From assembly GCF_043876815.1 (NCBI RefSeq), contig NZ_JBAWKA010000001.1, forward strand, positions 620,001 to 684,000: a stretch of 64,000 nt of DNA, in the 5' to 3' direction. The notes under the pieces were generated by a model that saw only the letters and a program-made list of their open reading frames with translations, was not told where the DNA came from and made no database searches. Every line of letters begins with the position of its first letter. Position 1 is the stretch's first letter. Position numbers and translations under genes: made by a program. This document shows positions 17,156-26,408 of the stretch, piece by piece. The stretch comes from Gaetbulibacter_A sp043876815. GTDB lineage: Bacteria; Bacteroidota; Bacteroidia; Flavobacteriales; Flavobacteriaceae.

Positions 17156-17983
17156 TTAAGCCATTAAAAATTTAGTGATGTGTTTGTAAACTTCATCGGA
17201 TTTTAGACCATGACCATAACCTTTAGTTTCTATGAGTGTTGCGTTTGGAAAGTGGTCCTTATAATCTAGCGCATCACGGAAAGGAATAATAGGGTCTTTT
17301 TTATCGTGAATAACTAAGCCTTCGGCTGAAATGTCTTTTGAAAATTCTGAGGTATTAAAATAATTCGGGTGATGGTTGAACTCTTTTTCAATTTGAGCTT
17401 CAATAGCATTCATAACACGTTTATTGTAGCCCATGAAATCACCATAGCGGTTTAAAACACCTGAAAAGTTTGATGGCGCTCCCAATAGCACAATTTTTTT
17501 TAGATTAGAAACCTTATGAAAACTAATACTAAAAATAGTGGCCATACCACCTACGGAATGTCCGATGATCACATCAGCTTTATTATTTTTAGCTACCTCG
17601 GCCAAACACGCACTATAATCAAGTGTATTGAATCGTTTTCCGGAAGAATTACCATGAGCAGGACCATCCAATGAAATTACTGTAAAATCTGAGGCTGTAA
17701 GGGTGTGGATGAGGTCTTTCCAGCGGTAGGTATTACTTTCCCAGCCATGAGCTAAAATAATAGTATCTTTTTTGCCTTGCCACTTGTAGGTCTGAATTTC
17801 AAAATCCAGACATAAAAAAGTATCGTGTTTGGCTTCCTTCAAAAACGCTTGTTCATCCTCACTTAAACGTCCTTTTCGGGGTGTTCCAAAAAGTTTGATA
17901 GCTAATTTAGCAGCATAGGATCTAGAGAAAACCTCAATCACATTGATAAAAAAGCCAATTATTTTAGGGAGGTGTTTTTCCAT
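17156..17983 (-). CDS. alpha/beta hydrolase
   Basis: A 275-aa hydrolase with an oxyanion-side HGWESNTYRW loop, the nucleophile elbow GHSVGG (Ser), an acidic residue in VIHDKKDPIIP and the catalytic His in KGYGHGLKSDE. A membrane-associated N-terminal helix is possible (IIGFFINVIEVF). Substrate unknown; esterase or lipase-like. Its stop and the downstream -7 element of rluF are close, and its start abuts the cupin gene stop, so it is translated with the cupin gene. Confidence 0.88.
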   Translation of the reverse strand: MEKHLPKIIGFFINVIEVFSRSYAAKLAIKLFGTPRKGRLSEDEQAFLKEAKHDTFLCLDFEIQTYKWQGKKDTIILAHGWESNTYRWKDLIHTLTASDFTVISLDGPAHGNSSGKRFNTLDYSACLAEVAKNNKADVIIGHSVGGMATIFSISFHKVSNLKKIVLLGAPSNFSGVLNRYGDFMGYNKRVMNAIEAQIEKEFNHHPNYFNTSEFSKDISAEGLVIHDKKDPIIPFRDALDYKDHFPNATLIETKGYGHGLKSDEVYKHITKFLMA

Positions 17984-18346
17984 TTATTCCTCTCTGTTTA
18001 CCATATCCATTGAAAAAGCAGGTGTGCAAATGGCAATATATTCACAAGGTACCGTGAAGGGATTGGAGTATTGTACACGCGTATTCTTTTTGATTTTGAT
18101 CGATTGCCCTGCCTCAAGAACCACGGTTTCTCCTTCAATAATAAACTGTTTTTTGCCTTTTATGATAAACGTATATTCATCAAATTCCGGGGTTTGAAAA
18201 GGCTCGCTCCAACCCGCCGGTGCTTTCATGTGGGCAATGCTGATTTTTGTATTACCATCTGAGGCTAAACCGAAATGTTCTTGGATTAGCTTGCCATCAT
18301 CGGTTGGTACCACAAAGGGTGCTTTTTGCACGGTGTATTTTGACAT
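17984..18346 (-). CDS. cupin-domain protein
   Basis: A 120-aa single-domain cupin. It shows cupin motif 1 in the region EPFQTPEFDEYTFIIKGKKQF and motif 2 around GQSIKIKKNTRVQYSNPF. The usual metal-binding His residues are not obvious, so it may be a non-catalytic sugar- or ligand-binding cupin. It is directly followed (no gap) by the alpha/beta hydrolase gene and preceded by 4 bp after the lipoprotein gene, implying one operon. Confidence 0.8.
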   Translation of the reverse strand: MSKYTVQKAPFVVPTDDGKLIQEHFGLASDGNTKISIAHMKAPAGWSEPFQTPEFDEYTFIIKGKKQFIIEGETVVLEAGQSIKIKKNTRVQYSNPFTVPCEYIAICTPAFSMDMVNREE

Positions 18347-18350
18347 GATT

Positions 18351-18908
18351 TTAGTTATTCCAGTTAATGAAAAAGTATTTTATTTTGGCATTGTCGGGGA
18401 TGTGGGTCTCTTCTATTTTCATGTCCATATCAAACCTTAAATTGGCCGGAAGTTCTTTTTTATCTATTGAAAAACTGGCATTCAGATCGTTAACACTGAT
18501 CAGAACTGAATTGATCATGTTATTGATTTTTGAAATTTTGTAAGCATTTGAAATATCCTTAAAGGTACTTTCCGTCGTTATATTTGCATTGGTTTTGAAT
18601 CGAGGATCCATAATTTGAACGGATTGAATAACGGAGGTAGAGTCCATGGCACTTTTAGGGGTTAGGATCAATAGTTTATTTCCGCTTTTATCAAAAATCT
18701 CATAGTCGTAATTTGCGCCTAAAAATGCATCGCTATCGGTATTGGTAACGATTGAATCATTGGGGAAAATAGCCTCCAGATCTTTAACTTGTGTGGAGTC
18801 GGTAAGCAAACCAACATGATGTTTAGAAATTTCGAACGGGTTTTGTTCTCTTTTACAACTGATTGTAACCAGGGTAATAAGTAAGATACCTAAAAGGGAT
18901 TGTCGCAT
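18351..18908 (-). CDS. hypothetical lipoprotein
   Basis: A 185-aa protein with a lipoprotein signal peptide (lipobox VTISC at about residue 18). The remainder is soluble, with a repeated-strand character and a motif GANYDYEIFDKSGNKLLIL. I do not recognise the family. It is the first gene of a probable operon with the cupin, hydrolase and possibly rluF genes. Confidence 0.75.
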   Translation of the reverse strand: MRQSLLGILLITLVTISCKREQNPFEISKHHVGLLTDSTQVKDLEAIFPNDSIVTNTDSDAFLGANYDYEIFDKSGNKLLILTPKSAMDSTSVIQSVQIMDPRFKTNANITTESTFKDISNAYKISKINNMINSVLISVNDLNASFSIDKKELPANLRFDMDMKIEETHIPDNAKIKYFFINWNN

Positions 18909-19017
18909 AAATAGTTTTTAAAATTAGTTATTGATTTAATTATTTTTTAATGACTTTATGTTCGTTAGAGGGAACTAAAAAGGAATGTTTTTAGATCGTG
19001 TGTTATTTTGACATATG

Positions 19018-20001
19018 CTAATGCTCTTCTTTTAAGGGTTTTCGCTTAATCATACCGCCTTTTAAATCTTTTACAACGCCCATAATAATAAAAGCTTTTT
19101 TGTCTATTTTATCAATTTCTGTTTGGAGTTTTGGAATTTCTAATCTCGTAATAACGGTATAAATAATATCTTTATCATAACTTTTCCCCGAAGTACCATA
19201 ACCTCCTTTTCCTGCGTATATGGTGCAGGCTCTTTGAAGTTTTTCGGTTAACATATGCTTTAATGCTTCATTTTTATTAGAAATTATAGTAACACCTATG
19301 TATTCTTCGAATCCGTCTACAACAAAGTCTACAGTTTTTGATGCCGATAAGTATGTTAAAATGGCGTATAATGCAATCTCTACCGACAGTACGTAAGAGC
19401 CTACAGAAAAGATTAAAATATTGATTAGAAATAAAACATCTCCTATGGTCATAGATAGCTTTCTGCTGAGGTAAATGGCCAAAACCTCTGTGCCGTCAAT
19501 AACACTTCCTCCTCTCATAGACATGCCAATTCCCAGGCCCAAAAAGAAGCCTCCAAAAATGGCGATCAATAATTTATCTTCGGTAATGGTAGGGTAATCA
19601 ATAAAGTGAACTACAAGTGCTAAAAGAAGTATTGCGAGAATACTTTTAATAGCAAATTTTTTGCCAATTGTTTTTGAAGCTAGAAATATAAAGGGGAGGT
19701 TCACAACAATTAAAATAAGTCCTAATTCTAAATGAGTGATGTGTTGTAAAAGTAATGAAATCCCAGTTGCGCCACCATCTATAAAATGATTAGGCAGTAA
19801 GAATCCTTTTAAGCCAAATCCAGCCGAAAACACACCGATAATTATAAAAATATACTCCCTAACGGCATGAGTTAATTCTACCTGGAATTTTCTAACTAAG
19901 GGGACAATCTCTTTTTTGCTGATAGGTTTATCAACTTTTCTTCGTGCTCGTATTTTTTTTCTAGCCATATCGACTAGAATTTTTGAAAGAAATGGATTCA
20001 T
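19018..20001 (-). CDS. YitT-family membrane protein
   Basis: A 327-aa inner-membrane protein of the YitT family: an N-terminal DUF161-type membrane region with about five helices and the conserved GGxxG turns (FIDGGATGIS, GMSMRGGSVIDGTEVLA), and a C-terminal soluble DUF2179 domain (GYGTSGKSYDKDIIYTVITRLE). The family function is uncertain. It lies 11 bp from the HerA-like ATPase gene and is probably co-transcribed. Confidence 0.9.
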   Translation of the reverse strand: MNPFLSKILVDMARKKIRARRKVDKPISKKEIVPLVRKFQVELTHAVREYIFIIIGVFSAGFGLKGFLLPNHFIDGGATGISLLLQHITHLELGLILIVVNLPFIFLASKTIGKKFAIKSILAILLLALVVHFIDYPTITEDKLLIAIFGGFFLGLGIGMSMRGGSVIDGTEVLAIYLSRKLSMTIGDVLFLINILIFSVGSYVLSVEIALYAILTYLSASKTVDFVVDGFEEYIGVTIISNKNEALKHMLTEKLQRACTIYAGKGGYGTSGKSYDKDIIYTVITRLEIPKLQTEIDKIDKKAFIIMGVVKDLKGGMIKRKPLKEEH

Positions 20002-20012
20002 GGATTAAAAAC

Positions 20013-21551
20013 TTACTTTTTTAACACTTTAGTTAAAATACCAAATACGCTTCTGATAAATGTTGCACTGGTAAGTACTTTTACAATAGGATCCATACGC
20101 TGATACTGGCCTCGGGAGCGTCGTGATGATTTTGAAGAAGCTCGGTCTAAAGCTTCTTGTTCCTTTTTGGCTTTTTCTTTTGCTTCTTCAGCATCTGCTT
20201 TGGCAATTTTAGTGTTTAGTAATTCATAGGCACTTTCACGATCTATGGTGTCGTTATATTTTTTCACCAGCGCCGATCCTCCCAGTAAGTCACTTAGTTC
20301 AGTGTCGCTAAGTACATCCATCCGACTCATTGGTGCACGCATCATCGTGGCTGCCAAAGGAGTAGGACGACCTTTTTCATCTAAGGCAGAGACCAAGGCC
20401 TCTCCAATGCCTAATGAAGTTAGTACTTCTGTTGTATCGTAATAATCCGAATCCGGATAATTTTGAGCTGTTAGTTTAATAGCTTTTCTATCATTGGCTG
20501 TAAAGGCTCGCAAGGCGTGTTGTACTTTTAAGCCTAATTGCCCCAGAACTTCCTCAGGCACATCAGTAGGATTCTGAGTTACAAAATATAGCCCAACACC
20601 TTTACTTCGAATCAGTTTCACAATACTTTCAATCTGATTTAGGAGTGCTTTGGAAGCTTCGTTAAAAATCAGATGAGCCTCATCGATAAAAATAACCAAT
20701 TCCGGTCTGTCGCTATCGCCTTGCTCTGGAAATGTTGAATATATTTCGGCTAATAAGCTCAGCATGAAGGTGGAAAAAAGTTTTGGTCTATCTTGTATAT
20801 CGGTAAGTCTGATGATATTAATGTAGCCTCTTCCGTCTTCATCGATACGCTGCAGATCGTCAACCTCAAAAGACGTTTCACCAAAAAACAGATCGGCACC
20901 TTGTTGCTCTAATTCCACAACTTTACGTAAAATGGCACCGGTTGAAGCCGTTGAAATCCGGCCATATGATCTTTCGAATTCTTCCTTACCTTCATTTGTG
21001 GCGTATTGAAGGATTTTTTTAAAGTCTTTTAAATCTAAAATAGGAAGCTTATTGTCATCACAATACTGAAAAAGTACCGCAACGATACCGGCCTGAACAT
21101 CACTTAAATCGAGAATTCTTGAGAGTAACACCGGGCCAAATTCACTTATGGTAGCCCGTAACCGAACACCATTCTGTTCCGACAATGTTAAAATCTCCAC
21201 CGGAAATTTTTTTGCATCAAAAGGTAAACCAATTTTCTCGTGACGCTCGGTAATTTTTGGATGTCCTGGACTCGGTTGCGCCAAACCACTAAGGTCACCT
21301 TTAATATCCATAAGTAAAACAGGAACCCCACGTTCACTGAGATTTTCAGCTAAAACCTGCAAGGATTTTGTCTTTCCTGTACCAGTGGCGCCAGCAATAA
21401 GGCCGTGACGGTTCATGGTTTTTAATGGAATTTTAATATGAGCTCCAGTAATGGTTTCCCCGTCTAGCATCGCAGCCCCTACAGGAATATAATCTCCTTT
21501 AGTAGTATAACCTGCTGTGATGTAATTGAAAAAGTCCTCGGTCTTTGACAT
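20013..21551 (-). CDS. HerA-like DUF853 ATPase
   Basis: A 512-aa P-loop ATPase with Walker A AGATGTGKTKSLQ, Walker B LVIFIDEAHLIF and an arginine-rich sensor region, matching the DUF853 helicase-HerA-like proteins. Many bacteria carry it as a single-copy gene; the role in DNA processing or conjugation-like transport is not established. The C-terminal tail (about 450-512) is low complexity and basic. Confidence 0.9.
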   Translation of the reverse strand: MSKTEDFFNYITAGYTTKGDYIPVGAAMLDGETITGAHIKIPLKTMNRHGLIAGATGTGKTKSLQVLAENLSERGVPVLLMDIKGDLSGLAQPSPGHPKITERHEKIGLPFDAKKFPVEILTLSEQNGVRLRATISEFGPVLLSRILDLSDVQAGIVAVLFQYCDDNKLPILDLKDFKKILQYATNEGKEEFERSYGRISTASTGAILRKVVELEQQGADLFFGETSFEVDDLQRIDEDGRGYINIIRLTDIQDRPKLFSTFMLSLLAEIYSTFPEQGDSDRPELVIFIDEAHLIFNEASKALLNQIESIVKLIRSKGVGLYFVTQNPTDVPEEVLGQLGLKVQHALRAFTANDRKAIKLTAQNYPDSDYYDTTEVLTSLGIGEALVSALDEKGRPTPLAATMMRAPMSRMDVLSDTELSDLLGGSALVKKYNDTIDRESAYELLNTKIAKADAEEAKEKAKKEQEALDRASSKSSRRSRGQYQRMDPIVKVLTSATFIRSVFGILTKVLKK

Positions 21552-21639
21552 CGATTTAATTTTTTATAAAAATAACTATTCTGCTTGAATACCTTGGAAC
21601 AAGATATATAAAACTTTGAATAATTTCGGGGCAATACCG

Positions 21640-21647
21640 TATCTTTG
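21640..21647 (+). promoter_or_regulatory. -7 promoter element of queE
   Basis: TATCTTTG with a TTG at 21616-21618 (21-bp spacer) fits the Bacteroidota -33/-7 promoter. The element ends 6 bp before the queE ATG, so the transcript should be leaderless or nearly so. Confidence 0.65.
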
Positions 21648-21653
21648 CGCCCT

Positions 21654-22283
21654 ATGAATAAAGATATGCAAATACAGGTGGATAAAGGCGAAATGTTGCC
21701 CTTAATGGAGGAGTTTTACACCATTCAAGGTGAAGGCTATCATAAAGGAACGGCAGCTTATTTTATTCGTCTGGGAGGCTGTGATGTGGGATGCCATTGG
21801 TGCGATGTTAAAGAAAGCTGGAACGCGGATCTTCATCCGCCAACAGCGGCAATAAAAATAGTAGAAAATGCTAAAAAATATAGTGATACCATTGTTGTTA
21901 CGGGGGGTGAACCATTAATGTGGGATATGTCTTTTTTAACCAAACTATTAAAAGATAATAATTTGAAGGTTCATATAGAAACCTCTGGTGCTTATTCACT
22001 TACAGGAACCTGGGATTGGATTTGTTTGTCGCCTAAAAAATTAAAGTTACCAACAAAAGAGGTTTATGCTAAGGCGCATGAGTTGAAGGTTATTGTGTAT
22101 AATAAAGATGATTTCCGCTTTGCGGAAGAACAAGCTTCTAAGGTGAATAAAGATTGTATCTTATATCTACAACCGGAATGGAGCAAACGAGATAAAGTGG
22201 TTCCTGAAATCGTGGATTATGTTATGAAAAACCCGAAATGGAAAGTGTCCTTACAAACCCATAAGTATTTGAATATTCCCTAG
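21654..22283 (+). CDS. queE: 7-carboxy-7-deazaguanine synthase
   Basis: Radical SAM enzyme of queuosine biosynthesis that contracts carboxytetrahydropterin to CDG. The iron-sulfur motif CxxxCxxC is visible as CDVGCHWCDVKESW after the family hallmark EEFYTIQGEGYHKG, and VTGGEPLMW matches the GGEP motif. 209 aa from the ATG at 21654; the in-frame TTG at 21645 lies inside the -7 promoter element, so it is not the start. No other que genes are adjacent. Confidence 0.95.
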   Translation: MNKDMQIQVDKGEMLPLMEEFYTIQGEGYHKGTAAYFIRLGGCDVGCHWCDVKESWNADLHPPTAAIKIVENAKKYSDTIVVTGGEPLMWDMSFLTKLLKDNNLKVHIETSGAYSLTGTWDWICLSPKKLKLPTKEVYAKAHELKVIVYNKDDFRFAEEQASKVNKDCILYLQPEWSKRDKVVPEIVDYVMKNPKWKVSLQTHKYLNIP

Positions 22284-22304
22284 AATAAAAAGAAAATCCC
22301 AAAT

Positions 22305-22343
22305 AAAAAAGGTTCAAGTGGCTAAACCGCTTGAACCTTTTTT
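22305..22343. terminator. bidirectional terminator between queE and the DUF2911 gene
   Basis: Stem GGTTCAAGTGG / CCGCTTGAACC with loop CTAAA, flanked by six A and six T, so it can act on both convergent genes. Confidence 0.85.
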
Positions 22344-22362
22344 AATTATCCAAAATTGGATT

Positions 22363-22911
22363 TTATGCTTTTGTAAAAGGCACAGTAATACGTTTGTTAC
22401 CCCAACCTAAATGCATGTCGACACCTTCATCGGATCCTGCGAATACAATTGAAAATGCTTCTAATGATTCGTCGCCACTAGATACCGGCACTGTAATACG
22501 TGCTACATCTTTAGCTTCATCATAAAAATAAGAGCCCCAGGTATTTAAATCGGTGCTCACAATAGCAGTCCATTCGTCTTCGCCTGGAATAGTATAAAAT
22601 GTATAAGTACCAGCTTTTACAGTAGTGTCTCCTAATTTCATATCGGTGTACAAGGTAAGCTGTGCAGCTTCATTAGCACCAGTACGCCAAACTTTACCTG
22701 CCGGGGCAAGCGTGTTTAAGTCTCTGTCTTTTAATTGGGGTCTGCTGTAAATAATTTTTATTAGTTTATTTGCCTCTTTGTAGCTTGTAGGGAAAGCTGC
22801 AGCATCCATAGGACTTGCATCCAACTTAGGAAACTTTTGTGCATTTACATTTAAGGCAAATAGCATGGTTAAGGCCATGCAAATTGTGGTAATTAGTGTT
22901 GTTTTTTTCAT
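22363..22911 (-). CDS. DUF2911-domain protein
   Basis: A 182-aa secreted protein: signal peptide to about residue 24 (LFALNVNA|QKF), then a single DUF2911 domain with the typical IIYSRPQLKDR, WRTGANEAAQLTLYTD and AGTYTFYTIPGEDEWT blocks. The family is common in Bacteroidota and has no established function. The gene stands alone between two terminators. Confidence 0.88.
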   Translation of the reverse strand: MKKTTLITTICMALTMLFALNVNAQKFPKLDASPMDAAAFPTSYKEANKLIKIIYSRPQLKDRDLNTLAPAGKVWRTGANEAAQLTLYTDMKLGDTTVKAGTYTFYTIPGEDEWTAIVSTDLNTWGSYFYDEAKDVARITVPVSSGDESLEAFSIVFAGSDEGVDMHLGWGNKRITVPFTKA

Positions 22912-23015
22912 AGTTATTAGTTTTTATTTTCAATAAAAGTAAGTGTAATTTTTCTTAAAGTTTTTATAAAAGTTACCATATACTGTTAAAGTTTGTTTTT
23001 CCATTTATTTATAAA

Positions 23016-23043
23016 TAAAAAAGCTTCAGAACGAACCGAAGCT
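23016..23043 (-). terminator. terminator of the gatC-gatA-gatB/aspS operon
   Basis: On the minus strand: AGCTTC stem with GAAGCT across a short loop, followed by a run of T, 30 bp after the fusion gene's stop codon. Confidence 0.75.
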
Positions 23044-23072
23044 ATTTTAAAAATTAATAGGTATTGATGTCT

Positions 23073-26000
23073 TTATTTTTTGAGAATCGTGACATTCATC
23101 TCTTCAACTTTTTTAAGAGAAAGGGTTGAGGGCGCACCAAATAATAGATCTTCACTAGTTCCTGTTTTTGGAAAAGCCATCACTTCTCTGATGGATGCTT
23201 TTTTCTCAAGGATCATCATCAAGCGGTCGATACCCCAGGCAATTCCGCCATGTGGTGGTGCACCATAGTGAAATGCCTTGTACATGGTCCCAACACTTTT
23301 AAGCATGTCATCTTTCGAATATCCCATATTTCTGTAAGTGGCTTCTAAAATTTCCGGCTTGTGAGCCCGTACAGAACCACCTCCAATTTCGTAACCATTT
23401 AGGATCAGGTCATATTGTTGGGCAATTATATTGCCAATTTCCTTATCATCACCTCGCATATGCTTGTCAATATCTTTAACTGCAGGCATTGAGAATGGAT
23501 TATGAGTAAACGTCCACCGACCTTCTTCAGTTCGTTCAAACATTGGAAAATCGATCACCCATGCCGGACGCAATTCCTTGGGGTTGATAAGTTTCAACAT
23601 GGCCCCCAATTCCTGGCGAACCGCATCTAAAGCTTTGTTGGCAGTAGCATAATCAGCCGCAGAAAAGAATACAATATCACCAACCTGAGCTTGAGATTTT
23701 GCAATAATATTTGTGGCGATGTCTTCTCCTAAGAACTTGATAATTGGAGATTGTAATCCCTCTTTATTTACTATGATATAGGCTAAACCTCCAAGACCGT
23801 GTTCTTGCGCAATGCTCGTTAGTTTTTCGATTTGTCCTTTTGATAAACGTTTTTTACCTTGTTCTTCGGCAGTTACTTTGATGCATTTAACTATTCCTCC
23901 GGCATCGATAGGTTTGCTGAACACCTGAAATGTAGTGTCTTTTACAATTTCAGTAATATCGAGAAGCTTTAAACCAAAGCGTAAATCCGGACGGTCGCAA
24001 CCATAATAATCCATCGCTTCCTTGTGCGTTAAAACCTCAAATGGTTTAAGCTGCCATTTGTTGCCGTATACCGTTGTTACGACTTCATTGAACATCTTGG
24101 TGTTCAGATCGATGATCTGCTCCATACTCGCGAAGGCCATTTCGAGATCCAGTTGCGTAAACTCCGGTTGTCGATCACCACGAGAATCTTCATCTCTGAA
24201 ACAGCGTGCGATCTGGAAATATTTTTCATAGCCACTCACCATGAGCATTTGTTTGAACTGCTGGGGTGCCTGTGGCAAGGTGTAAAAGGCTCCGGATTGT
24301 TTACGTGTGGGTACAATAAATTCGCGCGCGCCCTCGTCAGTTCCTGCACTCAAGATTGGTGTTTCAATCTCCAGAAAATCGGCACGATCCAGAACATCTC
24401 GTAGTAACTTAATCACCTTGTGGCGGTTTACAATAGCACGACGTACATCAGGATTCCTATGATCTAAAAACTTATATTGGAATCGTGTGTTTTCGTTCGT
24501 TTTTGTAGCCCTTTTTATTTCGAATGGCAATGTTCGGGAAAGGTTCAATATATCCAAACTTACGGCCTCTAATTCGATAGTTCCGGTTCGTAACGCTTTG
24601 TTATAATCATCAGCTTTTCTTTGAACAACTGTTCCGGAAACCATAATGACCGATTCGGGTTTCAACTTCACTAATTCGTCTAAATTGGGAAAGGATTCCC
24701 GACTTAAACGCACCTGAAAAATTTCATTGCTCGAATCTCGTAAGTCAATAAAAATAAGCTCGCCGTGGTCTCTGACACTAGATACCCAACCAGATAGGGT
24801 TACCTCCTGTTCAATGCTTTCTTCAGACAGTTGTGAAGCGAGATGTGTCCGATAGCTGTCTTTAATAACCATAGGAATTTCCGGAAGGATTTCTTCAGGT
24901 TTTACTGTGGATTTTATGTTTTTGATCTTGGGCTTTTCTGTTGAAATCTGATCCGTAGCAGGTAAGGATCTTTCTCCAGATAGATCTGCGATAATACGTT
25001 CACGGATCACTTTACCCGGTGCGCCTTTGCCAATGATACCAATAACTTTTCCAACTAAAATACCGGCTTTACCATGGTTTCCTGCGGCAACTTCGTCAGC
25101 TATTACCCTATTTTCAGAGATTACCTGTTGGATAGCATTCTCGATTGTGGCATCCGAAATACTATGTCCCTCAAAGTACGCCTTGTAGTCGAATTCAGGG
25201 TTTTTTATTAATTCGCTAAAGGCATGTTGTGCCAGAACAGCAGTAATGGTCTCAGCTTTGAAGCGCTGGAAAATATCAATAAAATCCGATGGGTTTTGAA
25301 TTTTATCGTAATCTTCAGGTTTTATATTGTTTGCCAATGTTTTGGCAACATATGACGGATCTTGAATGGCTTCATTAAAAGTCATGAAGGTTTTAGATCG
25401 AAGCGCATCCGCAGTAAAAAACTTGGCATCTTGTGGTAAAACACCGCCATTGATCAGGATAGACTCCACGGCAAAAGGAAGGGTAGATGTGTCTACTTGT
25501 ATAGCATCCACGGCCTCCTTGATCGTAACAAAAGGTAAATCCGGTTCACGGATAAATCTATAATCCGCTTCGTATTCCTTTTTACGCATGGTTCTGGTTT
25601 GCTTCAAATCGGCATCAAATAATACGGTGGTTTGATCCGGTCTAAAAGTTTTATTCTCCAGATAATAATCCAGTTGCTTTTCAACCTCTTCCTTTAGAGC
25701 CTCCACCATAAACTTGAAAGAGTTCAGGTTTTTAATTTCGGTACGTGGATTTAAATTGTAGCTATGTTTTTTTCGAAGTGAGATCGAAACATCCGATTTA
25801 AATTCCCCTTTTTCCAAATTGGCTTCAGACACCCCTAAATTCTGAACGATTCGTTGAATGTATTGTGCATAGATCGATGCATCTTCAATATGGCGAATAC
25901 AGGGTTCGGTGACAATTTCAATTAATGGTACCCCGGCCTTATTAAAATCGACTAAAGAGTTGTTTTTTTCATGAAGTAACTTGGCGGCATCTTCTTCAAT

Positions 26001-26408
26001 ATGAACCTGTGTTAAATTCACTGTAAACTGCGACCCATCATTTCTAAAGCAAGATACTTGTCCGTCAGGAATAATAGGATTATGAAACTGTGTGATCTGA
26101 ATATTTTTAGGGTTGTCCGGATACTCATAGTGTTTCCGGTCCCAGGAAATGATCTCATTTTCAAACGACGATTTTACCGCCTTTCCAAAATAAATGGCTT
26201 TCGTGATCGCCTCCTTGTTAATGGCTGGTAAAACACCCATTTGCCCTGTACATACAGAACAGATATTGGTATTCGGTTCGTCTGTTTCCGTATTGGCACA
26301 TGAACAAAATAATTTTGTTTTCGTGTTTAATCTCACGTGGGTTTCTAAACCGATAACGAGCTCCAAATCGTGGGCTTTCAGTGCCTTGTCAATTGCTTCT
26401 AACTCCAT
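23073..26408 (-). CDS. gatB/aspS: GatB - aspartyl-tRNA synthetase fusion
   Basis: One uninterrupted 1111-aa frame carrying two enzymes. Residues 1 to about 480 are GatB of the tRNA-dependent amidotransferase: LVIGLETHVRLNTKTKLFC, zinc Cys residues (CSC...CSVC), SWDRKHYEYPD, the helical domain and a YqeY-type tail ending in GKVIGIIGKGAPGKVIRERI. A charged linker (about 480-515) follows. Residues about 518-1111 are a complete bacterial-type AspRS: OB-fold anticodon domain (LSGWVSSVRDHGELIFIDLRD), class II motif 2 (FRDEDSRGDRQPEFTQLD), the GAD insertion (about 815-920) and motif 3 (GIAWGIDRLMMIL). Fusing the synthetase that makes Asp-tRNA to the subunit that amidates it suggests channelling of Asp-tRNA(Asn) to Asn-tRNA(Asn). 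His548 lies where, as I recall, nondiscriminating AspRS such as that of Pseudomonas aeruginosa carry His31. The start overlaps the gatA stop by one base. Confidence 0.95.
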   Translation of the reverse strand: MELEAIDKALKAHDLELVIGLETHVRLNTKTKLFCSCANTETDEPNTNICSVCTGQMGVLPAINKEAITKAIYFGKAVKSSFENEIISWDRKHYEYPDNPKNIQITQFHNPIIPDGQVSCFRNDGSQFTVNLTQVHIEEDAAKLLHEKNNSLVDFNKAGVPLIEIVTEPCIRHIEDASIYAQYIQRIVQNLGVSEANLEKGEFKSDVSISLRKKHSYNLNPRTEIKNLNSFKFMVEALKEEVEKQLDYYLENKTFRPDQTTVLFDADLKQTRTMRKKEYEADYRFIREPDLPFVTIKEAVDAIQVDTSTLPFAVESILINGGVLPQDAKFFTADALRSKTFMTFNEAIQDPSYVAKTLANNIKPEDYDKIQNPSDFIDIFQRFKAETITAVLAQHAFSELIKNPEFDYKAYFEGHSISDATIENAIQQVISENRVIADEVAAGNHGKAGILVGKVIGIIGKGAPGKVIRERIIADLSGERSLPATDQISTEKPKIKNIKSTVKPEEILPEIPMVIKDSYRTHLASQLSEESIEQEVTLSGWVSSVRDHGELIFIDLRDSSNEIFQVRLSRESFPNLDELVKLKPESVIMVSGTVVQRKADDYNKALRTGTIELEAVSLDILNLSRTLPFEIKRATKTNENTRFQYKFLDHRNPDVRRAIVNRHKVIKLLRDVLDRADFLEIETPILSAGTDEGAREFIVPTRKQSGAFYTLPQAPQQFKQMLMVSGYEKYFQIARCFRDEDSRGDRQPEFTQLDLEMAFASMEQIIDLNTKMFNEVVTTVYGNKWQLKPFEVLTHKEAMDYYGCDRPDLRFGLKLLDITEIVKDTTFQVFSKPIDAGGIVKCIKVTAEEQGKKRLSKGQIEKLTSIAQEHGLGGLAYIIVNKEGLQSPIIKFLGEDIATNIIAKSQAQVGDIVFFSAADYATANKALDAVRQELGAMLKLINPKELRPAWVIDFPMFERTEEGRWTFTHNPFSMPAVKDIDKHMRGDDKEIGNIIAQQYDLILNGYEIGGGSVRAHKPEILEATYRNMGYSKDDMLKSVGTMYKAFHYGAPPHGGIAWGIDRLMMILEKKASIREVMAFPKTGTSEDLLFGAPSTLSLKKVEEMNVTILKK

